Origin: Planctomycetota bacterium | GTDB taxonomy: Bacteria; Planctomycetota; UBA1135 | Length of the DNA stretch: 64,000 nucleotides | Direction of reading: 5' to 3' | Assembly (NCBI GenBank): GCA_021776795.1 | Contig: JAJFFC010000031.1 | Coordinates: 27,135 to 91,134, forward strand | In this document: positions 40,439 through 48,580 of the stretch, one piece after another | Layout of the letters: every line of letters starts with the position of its first letter | How positions within the stretch are numbered: position 1 is the stretch's first letter | Notes under the pieces: generated by a model | Told to the model about the DNA's origin: nothing | What the model saw: the letters and a program-made list of their open reading frames with translations, nothing else | The model's database searches: none | Position numbers and translations under genes: made by a program

Positions 40439-41674
40439 CTAGCGAATGATGACCATCTCGCGCTCGTTCGACGACTGGTTGCGCATGCGCAAACGGTACT
40501 GTTCAAGGGTTTCGGCGCTTGCCGTTTCCGGATCGAAGGTGTCGAAGTCGAAGAGGATGCTACGCCCGGAAGAGTCGAGCGGTCGCACGACGACAATCAG
40601 GGTGTCGGACTCAGTCCAGTTAAAGGTTGCGGTGACGACATCGGCCAAGGCGGCAGCGGCATCGACCTGGGCAATGATGAGAGGCTTATCCCAGTCGATC
40701 GAGTTGGAGTTGCGGCCAGCGTAGATGGCGTATTCCAGTTGGCCTTCCTTGGAGCCGTTGGCGGGGAGACTTTCCGGGTCGGAAGCGTGCGGGAAGGTGA
40801 CCTGCACGGTTTCGAAGTCGAGGAACTCACCGAAGTAACGACCAGCTTCCTCAGGCGAACCGAAGGTGAAGACGGGAGGGGTGTCGTCGGCCACAGTCAA
40901 GGCTCCTTCGAAAATCCATGCCGTCAGTGGCTCTTGCATAGCAGCCAAGGCATCGGGAGTGGCGAAGTATGGCAGGTGATCAAACAGGGCGGGCAGAGCC
41001 GACATGCGGGCGATGAACTCGGACCAGCTCGAGGTTCCGTCGTATGGGAAGACGAAGGTGTCTGGGTTTTGCGGAGTACCAATGCCGACGAGCATGCCTT
41101 CTGGGGTGCTCAAATCCAGGTGTCCTGGGCCTGGGGTGGTGTGGCAGCTCAAGCAAGTGGTGCCAGGGTTGCCTGGCATTTCTGCGTCCCAGAGGGGAAG
41201 GATGTCCGGGCCAAAGACTGCGGAGCCTGGACCGTATTGGGCAGGCGTGCGTGCATTGGCGACCTTTTCGCTGATGGAAACGCGGTCATCGGTGTCGACT
41301 GCGACCACACGATAGAAGAGTGTGGTGTTATCGGGCAGGCCACGGTCGATGAAGGAGGTGACCCCAGGATTCGTGGTGGCGACCAGATTGGCCTCGAGCA
41401 GAGCGGCGTCTGCAGTCAGGCCGCGGTAAATCCGGTAGCGCATACCATCTGCGCCCTGGAGTGTGGGCTGTACTACAGCGCTGGGCCAGCTCAGCGTGAC
41501 CTCGCTAGGGTTAATGGCGTCTGCGGCAGCAACGCCGGCAAACACGATGTTCAAGTTGGCTTGGCCTGCCGCGGTCGCGCCGGCGCCGACAGAGCTTGTA
41601 GAGCTGCCGGAACCGCAGGACAGGGGGAGGAGGGCCAAGAGGCCAATGGCACTGGACGTGAGGACTTGTCGCAT
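40439..41674 (-). CDS. Lipoprotein with single c-type heme motif and Fn3-like domain
   Basis: A 411-residue lipoprotein. The signal peptide ends LLPLSC-GSGSSTSSVG, a good lipobox followed by a Ser/Gly linker. A fibronectin-III-like segment follows (MRYRIYRG ... TLFYRVVAVDTDDRVS), then one heme-c motif TCLSCHTTPGPGH at about residues 177-189, and a beta-rich tail. Heme would be attached in the periplasm. Planctomycetes have many large cytochrome-motif proteins of unknown role. The ATG at 41674 is chosen because it directly precedes the basic start and signal helix; an upstream ATG at 41692 is possible. It has a strong terminator of its own. Confidence 0.78.
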   Translation of the reverse strand: MRQVLTSSAIGLLALLPLSCGSGSSTSSVGAGATAAGQANLNIVFAGVAAADAINPSEVTLSWPSAVVQPTLQGADGMRYRIYRGLTADAALLEANLVATTNPGVTSFIDRGLPDNTTLFYRVVAVDTDDRVSISEKVANARTPAQYGPGSAVFGPDILPLWDAEMPGNPGTTCLSCHTTPGPGHLDLSTPEGMLVGIGTPQNPDTFVFPYDGTSSWSEFIARMSALPALFDHLPYFATPDALAAMQEPLTAWIFEGALTVADDTPPVFTFGSPEEAGRYFGEFLDFETVQVTFPHASDPESLPANGSKEGQLEYAIYAGRNSNSIDWDKPLIIAQVDAAAALADVVTATFNWTESDTLIVVVRPLDSSGRSILFDFDTFDPETASAETLEQYRLRMRNQSSNEREMVIIR

Positions 41675-41757
41675 GGGAAGCAGGGGATGCACGCTAACAC
41701 AAGGTGGTGCGAGCGGTGCTCAGGGGAATCATACCCGATGATTCCGACCTTGCAGGG

Positions 41758-41815
41758 TTGCGTTTTTGGTCGGAAACAGCGATAACACTGTCTCTGACCC
41801 CGAATTCTCAGAATT
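41758..41815 (+). promoter_or_regulatory. Candidate promoter and palindrome of the GHMP-like gene
   Basis: TTGCGT (41758-41763), a 17-base spacer and GATAAC (41781-41786) form a possible promoter. AATTCT-C-AGAATT (41803-41815) is a perfect 13-base palindrome between it and the GTG at 41828. Confidence 0.35.
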
Positions 41816-41827
41816 TGGCCTTTTCGC

Positions 41828-43300
41828 GTGCCTGTACCCAGCCTCTCCCCGTCTTTACTCCCCTTTGCCGCCCTTCTTAGGACGGTCGCCTCGGATTTAA
41901 TTCACATGGATGCCCCGCTCTGGATGACCAGAGCGCCTGGCAGCGTGGATTTGATCGGCGGACCAGCCGAAACCCCTGGTTCAGTCACGGTTTCGATGGC
42001 AATTGGGCGCTCTACCTACTGTGCGATCCAGAATCGCGAAGATAAAGAGATTCATATCCGGATTTTGCGCTCGGCAAAACGGGGTGGAACGGTCAATTGG
42101 AAGGGGGAAATCAGCAAGATTTATACCAAAAAGGGCCCTCCGCGCAGTCTCGCCGTCCTGACTGAGATGTTCGAGCAAGATGGCGCACCCTGGATGATGG
42201 AAATGATGGCCATCATGATTGGCCTGCGGCGGACTCACCAGCTCAATACCCCAAAACAAGGATTTTGCCTTGTTATATGGGACCGCATTCCGGAGAGTGC
42301 TGGTTTTGGCCGCACCGAATCCTTTGCGGTGGCCAGCTCACTCGCGTTCAAGGCTTCGACCGGCCTCGACAAGAAGCGCGTCGACGGCATCCGCGTCGCT
42401 CGCGCCGTGGTCTATGGCTATAAGGAAGTGCTTGGGCGGGAACTGCCCCTGACCCCAGTGCTCACGAGCGCTGTGGCCAAACAGGGTTGCCTGCTGAGCA
42501 TTGAGCATGGCCTCGACCCCATCATGCAGTGGGCTCTGCTGCCTGAGCACGTGGTGGTCGGTGTTCTCGACACCGGTTCCGATGATCCGGTGGCTCCCGA
42601 AATGCGCCGCCACGCCATTGCCGGCAGTCGCATGGGCTTGGAGCATCTGAACAAGGCGCTGAAGAAGAGCAAGCTCAACCTGCGCGGCGGGTGGGGCCAA
42701 GTGACGCCGGCCGAGTTTGAAGGCGGCCTGCGGGGGCATGTCCCGACCAAAGAGTCGGGTTCGGAGTGGTTGTCCAAGTACAAGAACCCTCTAGATGAAC
42801 ACCTCCCTGAGTTGGTCGACGCCGATTCCAGCTATCGTGAACGCGCGTTGAGTGAACACCATGTGCGCGAAGCCGGACGGGCGCGCCGCTTCATTCAGCA
42901 GCTGCAAGATTTTGCGCGCACCAAGAGTGAAGATTTCTTGGCGGAAGCCGGCCGCAGCTTGAACAGCTCGCACCGGTCCTTGGAAGAGAAGTGTGGCTTA
43001 AAGTCCGAACTCATTACCACCGTGCGCAAGGAGCTCACCGGTGCTGGTCGCAAGGCGGGCCTGTTTGGTTCGCGTTTGGCGGAATCTGGGCAAGGCGCGG
43101 GCATCGTGGTCATCGGCCATGCCACCGCCATGCCGCGGCTACGTGAACTTGGGGAAAGCCACGCCAAATCCTATGGCGCTGGTGGTCAGGTTCTCACCGA
43201 AGCCAGTCAAGGCGGTGTCCTCGACGGCTGGTGGGAAGGCATTCTCGATTCTAAGGAAAAGGAAGAAGACTCGACGGTCCCGGCGGATGCCAAGGCCTAG
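41828..43300 (+). CDS. Degenerate GHMP (galactokinase-like) kinase
   Basis: A 490-residue protein related to galactokinase. APGSVDLIGGPAETPGSV corresponds to the sugar-binding APGRVNLIGEH motif with several changed residues; IPESAGFGRTESFAVASS stands where the ATP-binding PxxxGLSSSAA loop should be, without its Gly-Ser-Ser run; GSRLAESGQGAGIVVIG matches the C-terminal GxRMTGGGFGG motif. The glycine-rich loops are therefore altered, and catalysis as a normal kinase is doubtful. It could bind a sugar or act as a regulator, as other dead GHMP proteins do. The start is a GTG. The stop overlaps the start of the peptidase gene, suggesting one operon. Confidence 0.75.
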   Translation: MPVPSLSPSLLPFAALLRTVASDLIHMDAPLWMTRAPGSVDLIGGPAETPGSVTVSMAIGRSTYCAIQNREDKEIHIRILRSAKRGGTVNWKGEISKIYTKKGPPRSLAVLTEMFEQDGAPWMMEMMAIMIGLRRTHQLNTPKQGFCLVIWDRIPESAGFGRTESFAVASSLAFKASTGLDKKRVDGIRVARAVVYGYKEVLGRELPLTPVLTSAVAKQGCLLSIEHGLDPIMQWALLPEHVVVGVLDTGSDDPVAPEMRRHAIAGSRMGLEHLNKALKKSKLNLRGGWGQVTPAEFEGGLRGHVPTKESGSEWLSKYKNPLDEHLPELVDADSSYRERALSEHHVREAGRARRFIQQLQDFARTKSEDFLAEAGRSLNSSHRSLEEKCGLKSELITTVRKELTGAGRKAGLFGSRLAESGQGAGIVVIGHATAMPRLRELGESHAKSYGAGGQVLTEASQGGVLDGWWEGILDSKEKEEDSTVPADAKA

Positions 43301-45791
43301 TTCGCAGCTTCTCCTTAGTTTCGCAGTTGGCGCACTGCTGGTGGTCGCCTGTGTGGCCCCGCCGCGGTCCGCAGTGCGAGAACCGCAATGGCCGCAAGCC
43401 CATCCTGTGGTGGACCCGGGCTTCGACGTTCAGGCTTATCACCTAGACCTTGCGTTGCATCCGACGGCGCCCCAATTTAGCGGCACCACCACGATTGACT
43501 TCACCACCACGCGACCGGTGGATTCGGTCACCTTCGACGCCGCCGACATGGAGATTCTGGAAGTCCGTCCGCAAACGGAATGGGACCATGATGGCAGTGA
43601 GTTAACCCTTTCTTTAGGCGGGGTGTTGCCGGCTGGCGAAGCACGCAGCTTTACCATTCGTTATCGCGGCTCGCCTTTGGGTGGCCTGCACTTCGCGCTT
43701 CCGCAGGAAAATGGCCTGAACCATATTCCGCAGTTGTTCACGCAGGGAGAAGACATTCGCGCGCGCTTTTGGTTCCCTTGCCACGACGAACCATGGGACC
43801 GTGCCACGCACAGCATGAAGATTACCATGCCGCGCAGCTGGACTTCGGTGGCCGCCGGCGAGCGCACTTCACGCGAGCCGCATGCCGACGGTTTGCAGAT
43901 CATCGAAACTTGGGACATGCCCCAAGAAATGCCCACTTACCTGTTTACCCTGGCGGCGGGGCCCTTTCTGGTGTTGCAAGATTCCTGGCGTGACATTCCT
44001 CTGTGGTATGTCGGGGAGCCGGGAGACGAAGAGTTGTTGACGGATTCCTTTGCGGAAACCGCAGAAGTGTTGGAGTTCCTGAGTCAGTACACCGGCTTCG
44101 ACTATCCCTATCGCAAGTACGCGCAGGTTGCGGTACGCGACTTCCCCTTTGGTGGCATGGAGAATGTCACGGCGACTACCGTCACACGCAATGCCCTACA
44201 CCCTGCATCAGAGCAAGAGCTCACGCCAAGTTGGGGCTTGGTTGCCCATGAAGCGGCGCACCAATGGTTTGGCGACACCGTCACTTGTGAAACTTGGGCG
44301 CATGCTTGGTTGAACGAAGGCTTCGCCAGTTACTTCACTTTGTTGTACCGCGCGGAGCGCAATGGCGAAGAAGATTTTCTCGCTTCGATGGGGGATACCA
44401 TCGACGGTTATATGCGTGCCTGCAGCGGCGTGAATTTGCGGCCTTTGGTCAAGGATTCTTTCCGCTTGCCGATGGACATCTTCTTTGATGGCACCATCTA
44501 TCCCGGTGGGGCTTCGCGCCTGCAGCTGTTGCGTGGCATTCTCGGTGAAGAAACGTTTCGCGCGGGCATTCGCCAATACCTCACGACCCATGCCTACCAA
44601 TCGGTAAACAGCAATGACTTCCGTTTGGCGATGGAGCAAGTCAGTGGGGAGAACTTGCAACCTTGGTTCGACACCTGGGTGTATGCCTCGGGCTATCCCA
44701 AGTTAGACATCGTGCAAGAACACACCCCAGAGGGCATCGTCTTGCAGGTGAGCCAGGTCCAAGAAAGCGTCAACGGTGTGCCTTCCGTGTTCCCCTTGCC
44801 GCTTGATGTTCGCTGGTCCGATGGCGGCGAATGGCGCCAAGAGCGTTTCGAGATGTACGAGAGCCAGGACTCTTTCCTTGTGCCGGTAGACTCCAACTGG
44901 GACGGATTTCTAATTCTAGATCCAGACGTAATCTTGCCTGCCGAGATCACCTATCACGATGGCTTCGATGCTCTGCGCCTGCGGGCTCAGCACAGCGACC
45001 GCAGTCGCGACCGGATTTTGGCCATGCGCAAACTGGCTAGGGAGCATCGCCAAGACCATACCGTTGTTGAGCTGTTGTGGCAGATCTCCAAGCAAGATTC
45101 CGTTCCCGCAGTTCGACGCAAGGCGATTGCGGCTCTGCGGCAAAGCCGTCAAAAGGCATTGAGTGCCGCACGAGTGCTGGAGCACGTGCAGCAAGAGTCC
45201 GCCGCAGCAGTGCGTCTTGATTGGTGGCGAGCTTATTGTGCCCTGCCTCTGAATTCCAAGAGCCGCACCCATTTGCAGCAGGCGATGGCAGACCAAACAC
45301 TTGCCGATGTCGAGCGATTACCAGCCCAGCGCGCGCTTGCCGCTGACATGGAAGCGAGTCAGCGTCAGGCTTGGTTGATTTCGTTATTGCAGAGCCCCGA
45401 CACGCCGAGCATGCATGCCGCCGCGGTTGATGCGCTGCGCACTTTGGCCAAGCAAGAGCCAGCGCGCCGGATGGAACTGGAAGCGTTGCTCCTGCCCTAC
45501 AGTTGGCGCGGGCAAGAAACCAAAGTGCGTCAAGCAGCCTTGCGCATGTTGGCCGATGGCCTGGCTGACATCGATGCTTCGGCGCCTACCGCGCAGCAGC
45601 AATCAATCCTCGAAAGCCTCGACAACGCGCTGCTCTCGGTGAACGCTCTTCTTCGTCGCAGCTCCGTAGGCCTGGCTGCCCAGCGCCCTGAGTTGTTTGC
45701 GAGCTCCTTCCGCGAGCTCGACCGTCGCGAACCAGATGCCCGCGTACGCCAGATTCTGCGCGACGCGACCGCAGAACGCCTCGAAGAATGA
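43287..45791 (+). CDS. M1 family aminopeptidase lipoprotein with HEAT-like repeats
   Basis: An 834-residue lipoprotein (signal ending LLVVAC-VAPP). The N-terminal beta domain is followed by the catalytic domain with the exopeptidase motif GGMENVTATT (a variant of GAMEN) and zinc site HEAAHQWFGDTV with the third ligand in WLNEGFASYF. The last 250 residues are alpha-helical HEAT-like repeats (KAIAALRQSRQKALSAAR; AVDALRTLAKQ). M1 enzymes release N-terminal residues from peptides; here it is anchored in the envelope. The ATG at 43287 overlaps the GHMP-like gene, and the porin ATG overlaps this gene's stop. Confidence 0.9.
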   Translation: MPRPSSQLLLSFAVGALLVVACVAPPRSAVREPQWPQAHPVVDPGFDVQAYHLDLALHPTAPQFSGTTTIDFTTTRPVDSVTFDAADMEILEVRPQTEWDHDGSELTLSLGGVLPAGEARSFTIRYRGSPLGGLHFALPQENGLNHIPQLFTQGEDIRARFWFPCHDEPWDRATHSMKITMPRSWTSVAAGERTSREPHADGLQIIETWDMPQEMPTYLFTLAAGPFLVLQDSWRDIPLWYVGEPGDEELLTDSFAETAEVLEFLSQYTGFDYPYRKYAQVAVRDFPFGGMENVTATTVTRNALHPASEQELTPSWGLVAHEAAHQWFGDTVTCETWAHAWLNEGFASYFTLLYRAERNGEEDFLASMGDTIDGYMRACSGVNLRPLVKDSFRLPMDIFFDGTIYPGGASRLQLLRGILGEETFRAGIRQYLTTHAYQSVNSNDFRLAMEQVSGENLQPWFDTWVYASGYPKLDIVQEHTPEGIVLQVSQVQESVNGVPSVFPLPLDVRWSDGGEWRQERFEMYESQDSFLVPVDSNWDGFLILDPDVILPAEITYHDGFDALRLRAQHSDRSRDRILAMRKLAREHRQDHTVVELLWQISKQDSVPAVRRKAIAALRQSRQKALSAARVLEHVQQESAAAVRLDWWRAYCALPLNSKSRTHLQQAMADQTLADVERLPAQRALAADMEASQRQAWLISLLQSPDTPSMHAAAVDALRTLAKQEPARRMELEALLLPYSWRGQETKVRQAALRMLADGLADIDASAPTAQQQSILESLDNALLSVNALLRRSSVGLAAQRPELFASSFRELDRREPDARVRQILRDATAERLEE

Positions 45792-46930
45792 AGGCCTCGG
45801 CTTGGTTGCTCAGCTTTGGCTTGTGCATCAGCCAAGCCTCGGCGCAATCCTCTTGGCTCCAGCCAACCGGAAGCTTGGACTTTGACTGGACGGGCCATGA
45901 AAGCGAAGGCCCCCTGCGCACTGCAGAAGATGACTTCCCCGATGACGTCCATCTCCGCCGCGCTCGCATCGGCCTGCGTGGGGATCTGCACCCGCAGCTC
46001 TCTTATCGCTCCACATTCTCGATTGACGACTCTACTTGGGAAGTCAGCGACCTGTATCTAGACGCGAGCAGTCAAGATGGTCACTTTCGCTTACGCCTTG
46101 GCCGCTTCAAAGAAGGCTTTGGTTTAGAGCGTATGACCAAGCCGGTGCAGGTCGGTTTTCTGGAGAGGGGACCTGCCACTGCTTTGGCGCCAAACCGAAA
46201 CCAGGGCGTGCAGTTGCGCAGCTTGCTTCCCTCTCATTCTGGGGCTTGGACCATTGGTCTCTTTCGGGAGGTTGCACCACCAACGGGGTCGCGTCGGGAT
46301 GGCGTTTTCGCCGATGACATCGACCTCACCACACGCCTGGTTTGGAACTATCAACGCGATGCACCCGATCACTGGCTGTGGCACGCCGGCTTGTCCTTGT
46401 CGTTGCGTCGCCCCGACGATGGCTTCGTGCGCTTTGATAGTTCTGCAGCGGTTCGGGGTGGCAAGCGTGTGGTGGACACAGGCTTGCTGGCCGCCGATCG
46501 CGTGCAGTTAGCTGGCTTGGAACTGGCGACGCGCCGTGGCTCATGGGCGCTAGAGAGCGAAATCATGCAGGCACGTGTGCAACTTTCTGGTGGCGAAACC
46601 GCCAGCCTGCCCGGCGGCATGCTCAAACTCAGTTGGGCCATGCCCGGTTGGCAACGAAGTTACCAGAGTCAGAACGGCCGCTTTCACACGATGCAAAGGA
46701 TTGGCTCGTCAACGGCAAGTGCGCACGCTCAACCCTGGTTGCTTGCTGCGCGTATCGCTTGGCTCGACTTGAACGATGGCTTGGTCCAAGGCGGCCGCGA
46801 ACGCACTGACGCTCTCGGTGCGACTTGGTTCCTGCGTCCGAACCTGGCTTTGATGGCCGAAGTCGCCCATGTGCAAGTGGGCGACGAAGACTTGTGGGCG
46901 CTGGGCCTACGCCTGCACCTAGACTTCTAG
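45788..46930 (+). CDS. Outer-membrane porin (phosphate-selective OprO/OprP-like)
   Basis: A 380-residue protein with signal MKASAWLLSFGLCISQASAQ, then a beta-barrel pattern of alternating residues and turn-rich loops, ending in LRLHLDF with the aromatic C-terminal residue used for barrel assembly. Family-like patterns are DDVHLRRARIGLRGDL, YRSTFSIDD and LRLGRFKEGFGLE. Such proteins are trimeric channels for phosphate or polyphosphate. Its ATG overlaps the stop of the M1 peptidase (ATGA), so peptide or phosphate scavenging may be linked, but this is only inferred. It confirms an outer membrane. Confidence 0.85.
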   Translation: MKASAWLLSFGLCISQASAQSSWLQPTGSLDFDWTGHESEGPLRTAEDDFPDDVHLRRARIGLRGDLHPQLSYRSTFSIDDSTWEVSDLYLDASSQDGHFRLRLGRFKEGFGLERMTKPVQVGFLERGPATALAPNRNQGVQLRSLLPSHSGAWTIGLFREVAPPTGSRRDGVFADDIDLTTRLVWNYQRDAPDHWLWHAGLSLSLRRPDDGFVRFDSSAAVRGGKRVVDTGLLAADRVQLAGLELATRRGSWALESEIMQARVQLSGGETASLPGGMLKLSWAMPGWQRSYQSQNGRFHTMQRIGSSTASAHAQPWLLAARIAWLDLNDGLVQGGRERTDALGATWFLRPNLALMAEVAHVQVGDEDLWALGLRLHLDF

Positions 46931-46939
46931 ACGAAGGCT

Positions 46940-47869
46940 TCAGTTCCCGAGCTCTTTGACGCTGGCTTCAATCAAGCGCAGGTTGGCTTGGTCACGATCT
47001 CGTTCCAAAGCCTTGCCAACTTCGCGCAAAGCGACACCCCACTCCAAGGTTGCGCCACGGATGCCGCGGACATGATCTTTGGCGCGGCGAAAGGCTTCTT
47101 CCATGGCGCGTTGCCGTTGCCCATAAGCGGTAAAGTCTTGCTCGCTCCGTTGCCAATCTGCTGACATGGCCGCGAGCTCTTGCTCTGCTTCGTGGTCCAT
47201 TGGCGCAACCCCAGCAGCAGCTGCGGCGAGCCGTCGCTCGAGTTCGGTGCGCCGCTCGGAAAGGTAGTGATGGCGATCGACGACAGCCTGATTGGCTTGG
47301 GCATGCAGGGCTAACACCAGGCGACGGTCCTGTTCGAGCCGTTGTTCCAAGGGCTCGGCGGCGCGATTCATTCCCTCAAGAATTTGCTGTAAGGAAGGAA
47401 GGGAAACGGCAATGGTCTCGGCACAGTCTCCAGCCAAGAGCATGTTGCGTTCGGTGCGCTGTTGCTGCGCGAGTCCGATGCCGAGTGCTTCGCCCATGCC
47501 GGTTTGGATGAGGCGCAAGTGGAGTTCGCGAAAGGCGACGGTAAGTCCCTCGATGCGCGCGCCCTCGGTGCCCGGGTGGGAAAGTACTTGCCGCATTTCT
47601 TGAGCATGAGTTTCCAAGGCGCGCCAGCCAAGGGCTTGCATGCGTAAATCAATCGCGAGCTGATCTAGGGCTTCGCCAGCGAGTTGGGCTTCGTGGCCAC
47701 CCACGGGAAAAGCTAGGCGGACTTCGCGGCCGAGCACGGCAAGCTGGTCATCGACGCTGGCGGCGAGAGTGGAGGCATACTCCGGCAACGGGTCCGCAGG
47801 GGTGGGCTGAGGACCGGCGCAAGCTGCCGGAAGGATTCCGAGCAGGCAGACAAGCAGGTGTGGGCGCAT
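46940..47869 (-). CDS. Unknown coiled-coil lipoprotein
   Basis: A 309-residue protein. The signal peptide ends LLGILPAAC-AGP, a valid lipobox. A proline-rich linker follows, then nearly continuous helix with heptad-like charged sequence (EQRLEQDRRLVLALHAQ; ERRLAAAAAG; EEAFRRAKDHVRG). It has no catalytic motif and I do not recognise it. Such proteins are often envelope spacers or assembly factors. It diverges from the AlkA gene with only 18 bases between start codons; CATAAT lies 8 bases ahead of its ATG. Confidence 0.75.
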   Translation of the reverse strand: MRPHLLVCLLGILPAACAGPQPTPADPLPEYASTLAASVDDQLAVLGREVRLAFPVGGHEAQLAGEALDQLAIDLRMQALGWRALETHAQEMRQVLSHPGTEGARIEGLTVAFRELHLRLIQTGMGEALGIGLAQQQRTERNMLLAGDCAETIAVSLPSLQQILEGMNRAAEPLEQRLEQDRRLVLALHAQANQAVVDRHHYLSERRTELERRLAAAAAGVAPMDHEAEQELAAMSADWQRSEQDFTAYGQRQRAMEEAFRRAKDHVRGIRGATLEWGVALREVGKALERDRDQANLRLIEASVKELGN

Positions 47870-47874
47870 CGGCC

Positions 47875-47883
47875 TACATTATG
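47875..47883. promoter_or_regulatory. Overlapping divergent -10 hexamers
   Basis: TACATT (47875-47880, plus strand) ends 7 bases before the ATG at 47888. CATAAT (minus strand of 47878-47883) ends 8 bases before the ATG at 47869. The two start codons are only 18 bases apart, so neither message can have much of a leader. Confidence 0.55.
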
Positions 47884-47887
47884 AAGG

Positions 47888-48517
47888 ATGGCCACGATTC
47901 CGTCCGCTACTCTGCGCGCTTTAGCGCGCCGCGATCCTCGACTGGGCAAGGCGATGAAGCGCCTAGAACCTTGTCCGGTGTTTCCGGAGTCGCACAAGAA
48001 GCGCCAGAGTCACTTTGAGAGTTTGGCGCAGGCGATTGTTTACCAGCAGCTCGCAGGGGCGGCCGCGGCGACCATCTTCGGCCGGGTTTGTGGGCTCACT
48101 GCGGGGCCTCGATTTCCGAAGGCGGCGGAGCTCCTCGATCTTCCCGAGAAAAAGCTTCGCGGCGCTGGATTGAGCGCGAACAAGCTGCTGGCCTTGCAGG
48201 ATCTGGCCGCACGCAGCCTGGATGGGCGCTTGCCCTTGCGCAGTTTGGGCAGGCAAAGCAATGACACCATCCTCGAGGAGCTGGTGGCGGTACGTGGGAT
48301 TGGCCCATGGACCGCACAAATGTTCTTGATGTTCAAGTTGGGGCGTCTAGATGTCCTTGCCCCGGGTGATTTGGGCCTCCAGGAGGGCCTGAGGCGGCTA
48401 GACGGCCTTCAGGAGCGCCCCTCGCCAGCCAATTTCGAGGCTAGGGGCGAGGACTGGGCACCCTACCGGACCGTGGCTTGTTGGTACCTGTGGCGGCTGG
48501 CAGACGAAGATGTCTAG
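47888..48517 (+). CDS. DNA-3-methyladenine glycosylase II (AlkA-like)
   Basis: A 209-residue HhH-GPD glycosylase. SHFESLAQAIVYQQLAGAAA is the opening helix pair; the hairpin and catalytic Asp lie in VRGIGPWTAQMFLMFKLGRLD and VLAPGDLGLQ, where Asp is the AlkA catalytic residue. It removes alkylated purines to start base-excision repair. It lacks the N-terminal beta domain of E. coli AlkA and has no Fe-S Cys cluster, as in the compact AlkA group. It is probably transcribed alone from the shared divergent region. Confidence 0.92.
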   Translation: MATIPSATLRALARRDPRLGKAMKRLEPCPVFPESHKKRQSHFESLAQAIVYQQLAGAAAATIFGRVCGLTAGPRFPKAAELLDLPEKKLRGAGLSANKLLALQDLAARSLDGRLPLRSLGRQSNDTILEELVAVRGIGPWTAQMFLMFKLGRLDVLAPGDLGLQEGLRRLDGLQERPSPANFEARGEDWAPYRTVACWYLWRLADEDV

Positions 48518-48568
48518 GTAAATTTCAGATTGTTCAAATAAAAACCTAGACAATACGGAAAATTGGAC

Positions 48569-48574
48569 TAGGAT
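48569..48574 (+). promoter_or_regulatory. -10 hexamer TAGGAT of the CIA30-fasciclin gene
   Basis: TAGGAT ends 6 bases before the ATG at 48581, in a short A+T-rich gap. Confidence 0.5.
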
Positions 48575-48580
48575 TAGGGC

